Shown: positions 50,391 to 58,818 of the stretch, one piece after another | Position numbering within the stretch: position 1 is the first letter of the stretch | How the letters are laid out: every line of letters starts with the position of its first letter | Assembly: GCF_016907335.1 (NCBI RefSeq) | Contig: NZ_JAFBBT010000001.1 | Span: forward strand, 2,914,001-2,978,000 | Reading direction: 5' to 3' | Origin: Curtobacterium herbarum | Lineage (GTDB): Bacteria; Actinomycetota; Actinomycetes; Actinomycetales; Microbacteriaceae | Length of the DNA stretch: 64,000 bases | Notes under the pieces: generated by a model | Told to the model about the DNA's origin: nothing | The model's input: the letters and a program-made list of their open reading frames with translations, nothing else | Database searches by the model: none | Program-made: the position numbers and the translations under genes

Positions 50391-51032
50391 ATGACCTCCA
50401 CCGACCGGCCGGCACGCGCGCCACGACGGGACGCGACCGAGAACCGGGCCGCCCTCGTCCAGGCCGCCCGAACCCTCCTGCAGGCCGATCCGGACGCCTC
50501 ACTCGAGTCGATCGCCGCCCATGCCGGACTGTCCCGACGTGCGATCTACGGACACTTCCCCTCCCGCGACGACCTCATGCGCGAGGTCGTGGCCGGCGGA
50601 GCCGAACGCATCCTCGCCGCGATGCCCAGCCGAGCCGACCTCGCCGGGCTGGCCCCGGCCTCCCGGCTGGCCGCGATCGCCGTGACCCTCTGGACCGAGG
50701 TCTCGCACGTCCGCTCGATGGCGGTCATCGCCGTCCGCGGTCCGCTCGTCGAGACCGTCGCCACGGTGTTCGCGCCGCTGCGCGAGCAGGTGCGTGATGC
50801 CTGTGCCCTCGGCATCGCCGACGGCACCCTCCGCGACGACGTCGACGCCGCGACCCTCGGCCGCCTGGTCGAGGGCGCGTGCCTGGCGGTCCTCGACGAA
50901 GCCACGCGCTCCGCCACCCCGGGCGACGCCGGCCGCCGGACGGTCGTCCTCTCCGCCCTCGGCATGGCGGGCGTCGACTGGCGCACCGCCCTGCTCGCTC
51001 TCCCCGCCACCCTCCCGGAGGACCCCGCATGA
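50391..51032 (+). CDS. TetR family transcriptional regulator
   Basis: 213 residues. Helix-turn-helix: SLESIAAHAGLSRRAIYGHFPSR near 44-66, the classic TetR pattern with Y-x-H-F. The C-terminal ligand/dimer domain is helical and family-diverse. The ATG at 50391 is placed by the leaderless promoter; an ATG three codons earlier is possible. Its stop overlaps the next start. It very probably controls its own operon through the palindrome at 50356. Confidence 0.9.
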   Translation: MTSTDRPARAPRRDATENRAALVQAARTLLQADPDASLESIAAHAGLSRRAIYGHFPSRDDLMREVVAGGAERILAAMPSRADLAGLAPASRLAAIAVTLWTEVSHVRSMAVIAVRGPLVETVATVFAPLREQVRDACALGIADGTLRDDVDAATLGRLVEGACLAVLDEATRSATPGDAGRRTVVLSALGMAGVDWRTALLALPATLPEDPA

Positions 51033-51805
51033 CGCTCGAACTCGCCGCCGTCGGCATCGGCACCGAACCCGGCGCCGCACTGCCCGCCGTCAGTGCCGTC
51101 GCCGCCCCCGGACACCCGGGCATCGTCGCCGTCGAGACCGAACAGGCCCCCGTGCTGGCGTCCCTGGTCGCCGGCGGGCGGATGACGCCCGACACCGGCC
51201 GGGTCCTGCTCGACGGACACGACGACCCCGCGGGCATCCGACGCGCGTTCGCCCTCGTCGACACCCCGGGCGTCGCCGAGCCGTTCCCGGTGATGAGCCT
51301 GAAGCGCATCGTGCACGAAGAGCTCGCGTTCGCCGGACGCCGACCCTCGCGCAGCGACGTCGCGACCGTGCTCGACGAACTCGGCATGACGAGCTGGGCC
51401 GACACCCACGTGCAGCGTGTGCCGACCGACGTCCGCGTGCGGCTGCTCGCCGAACTGGCGCTCCTGCGGCCCGACGTCACCGGACTCGTCATCACCGCCC
51501 CCGAGCGGCACGGCGGCGTGGTCGCGGACTGGTTCGCCGTCGTCCGCGACATCGCCCGACGCGGGGTGACCGTCGTGCTCGTGACCTCGAAGGCCGCGGC
51601 GGAGACGGCCTCGGCCCTGCTCGACACCATCGCCGACGAGCCGCGCGCACCGCAGGAGCCGCGCGACGGCGCGGCGGACACCGACATCGACACCACCACC
51701 GAGGGTCCCGAGGACGCGACCCGGACCGGCGGGCCCGACACGGGCCTCCCGACCGACACCGCAGACGCAACTGACGCAACCGCTCCCCTGGAGACCCGCT
51801 CGTGA
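51029..51805 (+). CDS. degenerate ABC ATPase-like protein
   Basis: 258 residues with the outline of an ABC ATPase but without its catalytic motifs. The Walker A position reads IVAVETEQAPVLASLVAGG, with no G-x-x-G-x-G-K-S/T; the GRVLLDGHDD loop after it is normal. The signature region is VPTDVRVRLLAELALLRPD instead of LSGGQ, and Walker B is LVITAPERHGG with no E. The C-terminal 50 residues are Thr/Asp-rich and disordered. It is unlikely to hydrolyse ATP. Between a TetR gene and a YhgE/Pip gene, both overlapping. Confidence 0.7.
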   Translation: MTLELAAVGIGTEPGAALPAVSAVAAPGHPGIVAVETEQAPVLASLVAGGRMTPDTGRVLLDGHDDPAGIRRAFALVDTPGVAEPFPVMSLKRIVHEELAFAGRRPSRSDVATVLDELGMTSWADTHVQRVPTDVRVRLLAELALLRPDVTGLVITAPERHGGVVADWFAVVRDIARRGVTVVLVTSKAAAETASALLDTIADEPRAPQEPRDGAADTDIDTTTEGPEDATRTGGPDTGLPTDTADATDATAPLETRS

Positions 51806-53883
51806 CCATCCCCTCGCTCGTCCGCGCCGAACTCGCGCGTCTGACCGCCACCCCGCTCGCCCGCCTCGCGTTCATCGCGCTGATGTGCGTGCCGCTGCTC
51901 TACGGCGGCGCCTACCTCTGGGCCAACCGCGACCCGTACGCCAAGCTCGACCAGATCCCGGCCGCCATCGTGGACCAGGACGCCGGCGCCACCCTCGACG
52001 GCGACCACGTCGACTACGGCAAGGACGTCGCGAAGCAGGCCATCGACGGCGGGGCCTTCGACTGGAAGCGCACCACCGCCGCCGACGCCCGCTCCGGCGT
52101 CCGCAACGGCACGTACGACTTCGTCGTCACGATCCCGCACGACTTCTCGGAGTCCCTCGCCTCGGCGCAGTCCGACGACCCGAAGCGCGCCGAGCTCGTG
52201 ATGACCACGGCGGACACGAACTCGTACCTCGCCTCGACCATCGCGGAGCAGGCCGGCAAGACCATGCGGATCGCCGTCGCCGAACGGGTCGGGAAGGAAG
52301 CCGCGAGCACGCTGCTCGTCGGACTCGCCGACGTCCGGGACAGCCTGGGCGACGCCGTCGACGGGGCGGGCAAGCTCGCCTCCGGAGCGACGACCGCCGC
52401 GAACGGGGCCGACTCGCTCGAGGCCGGCACCGCGAAGCTCTCCGCCGGCGCCTCCACCCTGGCGTCGAGCACGGCCGCGCTGCCGTCGCAGACCGCGACG
52501 CTGAACTCCGGCGCGCAGCAGGTGGCGACCGGTGCGGCCTCGCTGGCCACGGGCCTCCGGTCGGCGCAGCAGCAGACGGCCGCGCTGCCGGACCAGACGC
52601 AGCAGCTCGCGCAGGGGGCGGCGAAGGTCGCCGCCGGCAACGCGGAACTCGCACGGCAGGTGGACACGGCGAACACCACCGTGCAGGCGATCCAGCCGCT
52701 CGACGCGAAGACCGTCATCGCCGACATCACGGCGAACCTGCCCGAGGGCGTCACCCTCACGCCGGCGCAGCAGCAGGCACTCACCGCCACGGTGGACTCC
52801 GCCGTGCAGCGGGCGAACAGCTCCGGTGCGGACGCCAAGCAGCAGCTCGCCGCCACGACGGGGAAGATCGACCAGCTGAACAGCGGCGCGCAGCAGGTGT
52901 CGGAAGGCGCCACGACGCTCGCGAACGCGGCACCGCAGCTGTCCTCCGGGATCGCGACCGCGGCCTCCGGGGCGTCGACGCTGTCCGACGGAGCGGCGCA
53001 GCTCGCCGGCGGCACGCAGAAGCTCGCGGCCGCAGCGCCGCAGCTGTCCTCGGGAGCGTCGCAGCTCGCGACCGGTGCGGCCTCGGCCGACCAGGGCGCG
53101 ACGTCCCTGGCGAAGGGACTGCACTCGCTCGAGTCCGGCTCCTCGGAACTGGCGTCCCAGCTCGACAAGGGCCGGACGAAGATCCCGGCCTCGGACGCAT
53201 CGCAGCGCGCCCAGCAGGCGAAGGTGATCTCGGACCCGGTGAAGGTCGGGGACGACAACGTCGCCGCGGCGTCGAACTACGGCGCCGGGCTGGCACCGTT
53301 CTTCATCTCGCTCGCCGCGTGGATCGGCATGTACGCGCTGTTCCTCATCCTCAAGCCGATCTCGAAGCGCGCGATCACCGCGGTGCGACGGCCGCTCCGC
53401 ATCGTGTTCGGCGGCTGGCTGACCCCGGCGCTCCTCGGCGTCGTGCAGATGGCGGCGCTGTTCCTGATCGTCCGGTACGCGCTGGACCTCGACGTGGTGC
53501 ACGCCGGCGGGACGGTCGGCATCATGATCCTGGCGTCGGCGACCTTCGCGGCGATCATCATGACGCTCAACGTGCTGCTCGGCTCGGTCGGACAGTTCCT
53601 CGGCCTGGTGCTCATGCTCATCCAGCTCGTCACCGCGGGCGGCACCTTCCCGTGGCAGACATTGCCGGGGCCACTCGCTGCGCTGCACTTCGCCCTGCCG
53701 ATGACGTACTCCGTCGACGCGATCCGGCAGACGATGTACGGCGGTTCGCTCGCCACGGCCTGGAGCGACGCGGGCGTCCTGACCTGCTGGCTGCTCGGGG
53801 CGCTGCTCGTGTCCTACCTGGTCACGGCGCGGCAGACGCGGACGCGGACGCTGCGCGACCTGCGGCCGAGCCTGATCGGCTGA
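51802..53883 (+). CDS. YhgE/Pip family membrane protein
   Basis: 693 residues. One helix near 15-40, then the YhgE/Pip N-terminal domain (KLDQIPAAIVDQDAGATLDG near 45-65 and YDFVVTIPHDFSESLAS). Residues about 185-470 are long Ala/Ser/Gln/Gly-rich helical repeats with SGA.QL..GA pattern, as in phage-infection proteins. The C-terminal part has six helices of the ABC-2 permease type (from about 500, YVFLILKPISKR region). Family members are phage receptors or drug/protein exporters. GTG start overlaps the previous stop (GTGA). Confidence 0.87.
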   Translation: MTIPSLVRAELARLTATPLARLAFIALMCVPLLYGGAYLWANRDPYAKLDQIPAAIVDQDAGATLDGDHVDYGKDVAKQAIDGGAFDWKRTTAADARSGVRNGTYDFVVTIPHDFSESLASAQSDDPKRAELVMTTADTNSYLASTIAEQAGKTMRIAVAERVGKEAASTLLVGLADVRDSLGDAVDGAGKLASGATTAANGADSLEAGTAKLSAGASTLASSTAALPSQTATLNSGAQQVATGAASLATGLRSAQQQTAALPDQTQQLAQGAAKVAAGNAELARQVDTANTTVQAIQPLDAKTVIADITANLPEGVTLTPAQQQALTATVDSAVQRANSSGADAKQQLAATTGKIDQLNSGAQQVSEGATTLANAAPQLSSGIATAASGASTLSDGAAQLAGGTQKLAAAAPQLSSGASQLATGAASADQGATSLAKGLHSLESGSSELASQLDKGRTKIPASDASQRAQQAKVISDPVKVGDDNVAAASNYGAGLAPFFISLAAWIGMYALFLILKPISKRAITAVRRPLRIVFGGWLTPALLGVVQMAALFLIVRYALDLDVVHAGGTVGIMILASATFAAIIMTLNVLLGSVGQFLGLVLMLIQLVTAGGTFPWQTLPGPLAALHFALPMTYSVDAIRQTMYGGSLATAWSDAGVLTCWLLGALLVSYLVTARQTRTRTLRDLRPSLIG

Positions 53884-53960
53884 CGTCCGCGGGGCGCGGC
53901 GGGCGCGGGCCCCGGGGCGCGGGGGGCGGCGGCTGGCCGCCGCGGCTCGGCCGCGCTTGG

Positions 53961-54020
53961 GCCCAACAGAAACCCGTCCGAACCGCGGCATCCCGTGGTT
54001 CGGGCGGGCTTCCGTTGTGC
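53961..54020. repeat. 60-bp imperfect inverted repeat before LacI gene
   Basis: Arms of about 28 bases (53961-53988 and 53993-54020) pair at about 24 positions, with CCGTCCGAACC and GGTTCGGGCGG as the strongest part and ATC at the centre. It lies in the 274-base gap after the YhgE/Pip gene and could act as its terminator. Confidence 0.7.
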
Positions 54021-54157
54021 GCAGCCGAACGACACCGTCGGCGGCGGGCGGCAGGCGGCGGGCGCGCCGCGCGGGTCGGGTCTGGCCCGGGCGTGGAGCG
54101 CGACAGCGGTACGATCGAGCCTGACGCACCCAGCGGGTGCGCAGCCGGAGGTCGAGG

Positions 54158-55180
54158 ATGACGATGGGGAACACCAAGCCCGCGACGATCTACGACGTCG
54201 CCGCTCGCGCGGGGGTGTCGAAGTCGCTCGTGTCCCTCGTGCTGCAGCGATCACCGCGGGTCAGCGAGCAGCGTCGGGCAGCAGTGCTGGCGGCGATCCA
54301 GGAGCTCGACTACCGCCCCTCGACCGCGGCGGTGTCCCTCGCCGGCACCCGCTCCCGGACCATCGGCGTCGTGCTCGACGACTTCCGGAACCAGTGGTTC
54401 GTCGATCTGCTCACCGGCCTCCGCGAATCACTGCAGGACCAGGGACACCGACTCGTCGTCGCGGACCGCTTCCTCAACACCGGCCTCGACGTCTCCCCCG
54501 TCGAGGGGTTCCTGTCGATGCGCGTCGAGGGTCTGGTGATCGCGGGTGAACCCGACCCGGACCTCGTCGTCCCCGCCAGCACCCCGGTCGTCGTCGCCGG
54601 AGGCCGGGCAGCGCTGCCCCGCGCCGACACCGTGGCGAACGACGACCTGGCCGGCGGACGGATGGCGGCCGAGCACCTCATCGAACTCGGGCACGTGCGC
54701 CTCGGGTTCGTCGGCGGGCAGTCGGCAGCCAGTGACGCCCGGCTCGAGGGCTGGTGCGCGGGCATCGACGCCGCCGCCGGAGCGGGCACGGGCGATTCCT
54801 CGATCAGCGGGGTCGCGGTCGTCCTTGCCGCCGACGTCACCGAGGAGACCGGCGTCGCCGGCGCCCACCGACTGCTCGACGAGCACCCCGACGTGACGGC
54901 GGTGTTCGCCGCGAACGACGTGACCGCCCTCGGTGCGATGTCCGCGATCGCCGACAGAGGCCTCCGCGTCCCCGAGGACATCTCGGTGATCGGGTACGAC
55001 GACACCCCGATCGCGGCCTCACGGTACGTCGGTCTCACGAGCATCGACGACCGGAGCATCGACATCGGTCGCGGTGCGGGCGCGCGGTTGCTCGAGCGGA
55101 TCGCGGACCCGGCGCTGCCCACCACCGAGGTGCTCGTCGAGCCGAGGCTCGTCGCCCGCCGGACGACCGCACAGCGCTAG
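54158..55180 (+). CDS. LacI family transcriptional regulator
   Basis: 340 residues. N-terminal helix-turn-helix and hinge: TIYDVAARAGVSKSLVSLVL near 8-27, with ELDYRPSTAAVSLAG near 50-64. The periplasmic-binding-protein-like part includes TIGVVLDDFRNQWFVDLL, DDLAGGRMAAEHLIELGH, VFAANDVTALGAM and VIGYDDTPIAASRYVGLTSI. The sugar effector and target genes are unknown; no sugar transport genes are adjacent. GGAGG lies 7 bases before the ATG. Confidence 0.9.
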   Translation: MTMGNTKPATIYDVAARAGVSKSLVSLVLQRSPRVSEQRRAAVLAAIQELDYRPSTAAVSLAGTRSRTIGVVLDDFRNQWFVDLLTGLRESLQDQGHRLVVADRFLNTGLDVSPVEGFLSMRVEGLVIAGEPDPDLVVPASTPVVVAGGRAALPRADTVANDDLAGGRMAAEHLIELGHVRLGFVGGQSAASDARLEGWCAGIDAAAGAGTGDSSISGVAVVLAADVTEETGVAGAHRLLDEHPDVTAVFAANDVTALGAMSAIADRGLRVPEDISVIGYDDTPIAASRYVGLTSIDDRSIDIGRGAGARLLERIADPALPTTEVLVEPRLVARRTTAQR

Positions 55181-55246
55181 TCCGGCCCGCCGAGGCCGCC
55201 GCCACCGGCCCGCCGACGCCACCGGCCGCGACCCGCCGCCGCTCCG

Positions 55247-55921
55247 TCAGGCGGGGAGCTCCGCGTGCCGGACGACCCAGCTGTGCATCACGATCGCCGC
55301 CGCAGCCGAGGCGTTGATGCTCCGCGTCGACCCGAACTGCGTGATCTCCAGGTGCCCGTCCGCGCCCGAGACCGCCTCGTCCGTCAGCCCCGGCCCCTCC
55401 TGCCCGAACAGGAACACGCACCGCGCCGGGATCTCCGCCGTCTCGATCCGCGAGGCGCCGGGCGTGTTGTCGATCGCGACGACCGGCCGCCCCTCGGCGC
55501 GCATGGCCTGGAGGAACGCGGCGACGTCCTCGTGGTGCCGCACGTGCTGGTACCGGTCGGTGACCATCGCCCCGCGGCGGTTCCAGCGCCGCCGTCCGAT
55601 GATGTGCACGGTCCCGGCCAGGAACGCGTTCGCGGTGCGGACGATGGACCCGATGTTCAGGTCGTGCTGCCAGTTCTCGATCGCCACGTCGAAGCCGTGC
55701 CGACGGGTGTCCAGGTCGGCCACGATCGCCGCCATGCTCCAGTACCGGAAGCGGTCGACGACGTTGCGGGTGTCGCCGAGCTCGAGCAGTTCCGGGTCGT
55801 ACTGCGGGCCCTCGGGCCACGGCCGCGGGTGCGGTCCGACGCCGTGCGTCGTCGCCTCGTGGGTGGGTGGGAGCGCCGGCGTCGGCTCCGGCAGGTCGCC
55901 GGACGGGAGGCCCTGGGTCAC
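55247..55921 (-). CDS. SpoU family RNA 2'-O-methyltransferase
   Basis: 224 residues. A charged N-terminus of about 70 residues precedes the SpoU fold: motif 1 DLNIGSIVRTANAFLAG near 86-102, motif 2 FLFGQEGPGLTDEAV near 175-189, motif 3 ITQFGSTRSINASAAAAIV near 197-215, the knot that binds SAM. It methylates a ribose in tRNA or rRNA; which one is not certain. The GTG at 55921 sits inside the palindrome GGTCACGTGACC. Confidence 0.87.
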   Translation of the reverse strand: MTQGLPSGDLPEPTPALPPTHEATTHGVGPHPRPWPEGPQYDPELLELGDTRNVVDRFRYWSMAAIVADLDTRRHGFDVAIENWQHDLNIGSIVRTANAFLAGTVHIIGRRRWNRRGAMVTDRYQHVRHHEDVAAFLQAMRAEGRPVVAIDNTPGASRIETAEIPARCVFLFGQEGPGLTDEAVSGADGHLEITQFGSTRSINASAAAAIVMHSWVVRHAELPA

Positions 55922-55961
55922 GTGACCAGCGTACGGTGCGTCCGCCGCGCCTCCCGTCCGG
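55899..55961. repeat. inverted repeat around the methyltransferase start
   Basis: Perfect 13-bp arms CCGGACGGGAGGC (55899-55911) and GCCTCCCGTCCGG (55949-55961) flank the GTG start codon at 55921, which itself is within the palindrome GGTCACGTGACC (55916-55927). Confidence 0.7.
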
Positions 55962-56011
55962 ACGCCGCCCGCCGGGCGCACACGCACGACCCAGCCGCGA
56001 TGCCCGACTGC

Positions 56012-56647
56012 TCAGCGGGCCGCGCGTGCGGCGATGCCGTCGAGGAGCACGTCGATCCCCATCGTGAAGCGTGCCTGGTACGAGTGCTGCCCGAGGATCT
56101 CGCTGACCAGCCGGTGCCGCTCGGGCCGCCCGGCCTCGGAGTCGCCGCGCCCGACCTGCACGGCGGTGTGCCCGACGACGAAGTCGTAGACGACGAAGAA
56201 GGCGTACATCGCCTCGGTGTCCGACAGGCCCGCCGAGCGGAGCGCCCGGACGACGGTGGCGGCAACGGCGTCCGACTCGGTCGAGGCCAGCGGTGCCCGG
56301 CTGCTGTGCGACTCGAGGACCAGCGGGTGCCGGACGAGCAGGTCGCGGAAGGTGGTGGCGAAGACCCGGACGACGTCGCGCCAGTCCTCGGGCCAGACGA
56401 AGGTGTCGGTGAACTCGTCGACCGTGCGGCGGACGAGTTCGGCGTGCAGGTCGTCGAGGCCGCCGATGGTGCGGTGCACGGTCATCGGGGCGACGCCGAG
56501 CGCCATGCCGAGGGCGCGGAAGCTCAGGCGGTCGAGGCCCTCCTCGTTCGCGATCACCGTGGCCGCGTCGACGATCTGGTCGCGGGTCAGCGCGCGGGGT
56601 CGGCCGCGGCGGCGCGGTCCGGCGGTCTCCGGCGCAGTCTCGGTCAC
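56012..56647 (-). CDS. TetR family transcriptional regulator
   Basis: 211 residues. After RRRGRPRALTRDQIVDAA comes the HTH segment: LSFRALGMALGVAPMTVHR near 41-59. The C-terminal helical domain resembles TetR_C types with FVVYDFVVGHTAVQ. GTG start with GGAGG ribosome site. The divergent HAD-IIA gene and the operator at 56662 suggest it represses itself and perhaps that gene; the ligand is unknown. Confidence 0.88.
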   Translation of the reverse strand: MTETAPETAGPRRRGRPRALTRDQIVDAATVIANEEGLDRLSFRALGMALGVAPMTVHRTIGGLDDLHAELVRRTVDEFTDTFVWPEDWRDVVRVFATTFRDLLVRHPLVLESHSSRAPLASTESDAVAATVVRALRSAGLSDTEAMYAFFVVYDFVVGHTAVQVGRGDSEAGRPERHRLVSEILGQHSYQARFTMGIDVLLDGIAARAAR

Positions 56648-56661
56648 GGCGTCCTCCTCGT

Positions 56662-56683
56662 GTTCCGGTACGCGTACGGGAAC
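56662..56683. promoter_or_regulatory. 22-bp palindromic operator for TetR
   Basis: GTTCCGGTACGCGTACGGGAAC pairs at 10 of 11 positions across its centre (as 22 bp written in two halves: GTTCCGGTACG and CGTACGGGAAC). It lies in the gap between the divergent TetR and HAD-IIA genes, 14 bases before the TetR start. Confidence 0.7.
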
Positions 56684-56732
56684 GCGTTCCCCGCAGCCTA
56701 CGGCACACCCGGTCCCCCGCAGCCGCGAGCAC

Positions 56733-56738
56733 TACGCT
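56733..56738 (+). promoter_or_regulatory. -10 box (TACGCT) for HAD-IIA gene
   Basis: TACGCT lies 6 bases before the ATG at 56745, the leaderless spacing. Confidence 0.5.
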
Positions 56739-56744
56739 GACCCC

Positions 56745-57542
56745 ATGGCATCCCGCGACGAGGTCGAGTGCTGGCTGACCGACATGGACGGCGTGCTCGT
56801 CCACGAGAACCAGGCGCTGCCCGGCGCCCCGGAGCTGATCCGGCAGTGGCAGGACCAGGGCACCGAGTTCCTGGTGCTGACGAACAACTCGATCTTCACC
56901 CCGCGTGACCTCAGTGCCCGGCTGCGCTGGTCGGGCCTCGAGGTGCCCGAGGAGCGCATCTGGACGAGCGCCCTGGCGACGGCGGACTTCTGCCGGTCGC
57001 AGATGCCCGGCGGCTCGGCGTTCGTGATCGGCGAGGCGGGCATGACGACCGCGCTGCACGAGGCCGGGTTCATCATGACCGAGACCGCACCGGACTACGT
57101 CGTCGTCGGCGAGACCCGCAACTACTCGTTCGAGGCGATCACGAAGGCCGTCCGCCTGATCCTCGGCGGTGCCCGCTTCATCGTCACGAACCCGGACGCG
57201 ACCGGCCCGAGCGCCGAGGGCGTCCTGCCGGCGACGGGGGCCATCGCCGCGATGATCGAGAAGGCCACCGGCAAGCAGCCCTACGTCGTGGGCAAGCCGA
57301 ACCCGATGATGTTCCGGTCGGCGATGAACCGGATCGGCGCGCACTCCGAGAACACCGGCATGATCGGCGACCGGATGGACACCGACGTGCAGGCCGGCAT
57401 CGAGGCGGGCCTCCACACCGTCCTCGTCATGACCGGCATCAGCGACCAGGCCGAGATCGACCGGTACCCGTTCCGCCCGAGCGAGGTCATCTCCGGCGTG
57501 CACGAGCTCCTGCACAGCGAGCCGTACGAGGTCGAGATCTAG
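56745..57542 (+). CDS. HAD-IIA family phosphatase (NagD/p-nitrophenylphosphatase-like)
   Basis: 265 residues. Motif I WLTDMDGVLVHE near 10-21, motif II FLVLTNNS near 42-49, motif III Lys in VVGKPNPMMF near 184-193, motif IV IGDRMDTDVQAG near 207-218. The large C2 cap between motifs II and III (TAPDYVVVGETRNYSFEAI) marks class IIA enzymes such as NagD, which act on sugar or nucleotide phosphates. The substrate is not known. Leaderless -10 box fixes the ATG. It converges with the glycosyltransferase gene. Confidence 0.88.
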   Translation: MASRDEVECWLTDMDGVLVHENQALPGAPELIRQWQDQGTEFLVLTNNSIFTPRDLSARLRWSGLEVPEERIWTSALATADFCRSQMPGGSAFVIGEAGMTTALHEAGFIMTETAPDYVVVGETRNYSFEAITKAVRLILGGARFIVTNPDATGPSAEGVLPATGAIAAMIEKATGKQPYVVGKPNPMMFRSAMNRIGAHSENTGMIGDRMDTDVQAGIEAGLHTVLVMTGISDQAEIDRYPFRPSEVISGVHELLHSEPYEVEI

Positions 57543-57558
57543 GTCTGCTCGGTCCAGC

Positions 57559-58755
57559 TCAGAGGGACTCGAGCACCTCGAGCGCCCGCTGCACCCCGTG
57601 CTCCTGCCGGACGCGTCGCCCGACCTCGGCCGCCCGCTCCCGACGGCCCATCGCGTCGCGCATCGCGGGCACCAGGGTGTCGGCCGACAGACGGCGCAGC
57701 GGCACCGGGGCGGCAGCCACCCCCTGTCGATGCAGCTGGGCCGCCCAGAACGGCTGGTCGGCGGTGACGGGCACGACGACAGCGGGCACACCGGCCCGGG
57801 CCACGGCGTGCGAGGTGCCGGCCCCGCCGTGGTGCACGACGAGCGTCGCAGCCGGCAGCACCGCGTCGAACGGCACGGATCGCACCGCCAGCACGTCGGG
57901 GCCGCGGCACTCCGCCGGCAGCGCGAGCCCACCCCACCCGGTGACGAGCAGCACCCGCAGGCCGAGTGTCCGGGCGGCCGCGACGATCGCTCCCCCACGG
58001 GCCGCGGCGTCCCCCGTCGCCATGGACCCGAACGAGGCGACGACACAGGGTCCGGCGCCCAGGAAGTCGCTGACGGCACGGTCCGGGGACGCCGCCGGGG
58101 CCTGGTCGTACCAGGCGCCCGTCTGGTGCACCCGCTCCGGCCAGTCGTCGGGCCGCGGCAGCAGCGTGGGGCTCACGGCCATCAGCGTCGCGCGGGACGG
58201 CTGGCGGCCGTCGGGACGACGTCCGCTCGGCAGCTCGGCGGCGGCGCGCGCCACGTCGCCGTCGAAGAACCGTGCGGCGGCGCGCGGGACGGCGTAGGTG
58301 GACCGGTTGCGCGCGCCGAGGTCGCGGGTGGCCGTGGGACCACCGGCTGCGGGGAAGCGCTCGCTCGGGGTGGCCACCGGCGCGAACTCCACCAGCACAC
58401 GGGGCACACCGAGCGCGGCCGCGACCATCGGCGCCGTGAGGATCAGCGGGTGGTGCACCACCACGTCTGGGTCGAAGGCGACGGTCTCGCGCACCGCGCC
58501 GGCGAGCATCCGCCGCATCGCGGGCCGCACCTCGGCGTGCACGTGGTGTGCGAGGGCCCACGGGGAGCGGCCGGCGAGGGCGAGGACCCGCTGCGCGTCC
58601 AGTCCGAGCACCACTGTGTCCGTCCCCTCGGGTGCGTCCGCGTCGTCGGGCAGGGCCAGCCGGACCTCGTGCCCGCGCGAGGTCGCGTGCCGCGCCAGGG
58701 CTGCGAACGGCTCCACGTCGCCTCGGGTGCCGGCGGTGAGCAGCATCATGCGCAT
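57559..58755 (-). CDS. UGT/MGT-like glycosyltransferase (CrtX-type)
   Basis: 398 residues, GT-B fold. N-terminus LLTAGTRGDVEPFAALARHA near 5-24 (G-T-R-G-D-V) is the UGT/MGT signature; the donor site is VVASFGSM near 231 and VVHHGGAGTSHAVARAGVPA near 309-328, then DQPFWAAQL near 336. Family members glycosylate lipophilic acceptors; CrtX of zeaxanthin glucoside synthesis is one. Divergent from a UbiA/CrtI pair, so a carotenoid acceptor is a reasonable inference. Confidence 0.8.
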   Translation of the reverse strand: MRMMLLTAGTRGDVEPFAALARHATSRGHEVRLALPDDADAPEGTDTVVLGLDAQRVLALAGRSPWALAHHVHAEVRPAMRRMLAGAVRETVAFDPDVVVHHPLILTAPMVAAALGVPRVLVEFAPVATPSERFPAAGGPTATRDLGARNRSTYAVPRAAARFFDGDVARAAAELPSGRRPDGRQPSRATLMAVSPTLLPRPDDWPERVHQTGAWYDQAPAASPDRAVSDFLGAGPCVVASFGSMATGDAAARGGAIVAAARTLGLRVLLVTGWGGLALPAECRGPDVLAVRSVPFDAVLPAATLVVHHGGAGTSHAVARAGVPAVVVPVTADQPFWAAQLHRQGVAAAPVPLRRLSADTLVPAMRDAMGRRERAAEVGRRVRQEHGVQRALEVLESL

Positions 58756-58805
58756 CCGACCAGTGTGGCCCGGAAGCCCGTCACCCGGCGTCGACGTGGG
58801 CCGGG

Positions 58806-58811
58806 TACGCT
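58806..58811 (+). promoter_or_regulatory. -10 box (TACGCT) for prenyltransferase gene
   Basis: TACGCT lies 7 bases before the GTG at 58819, the leaderless spacing. Confidence 0.45.
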
Positions 58812-58818
58812 CGGGCCC

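Noticed and set aside
47260..50394. 1044-codon + frame opposite the subtilisin gene
   Set aside because: Antisense shadow rich in Arg, Gly and Asp; the minus frame has an intact catalytic triad and signal peptide.
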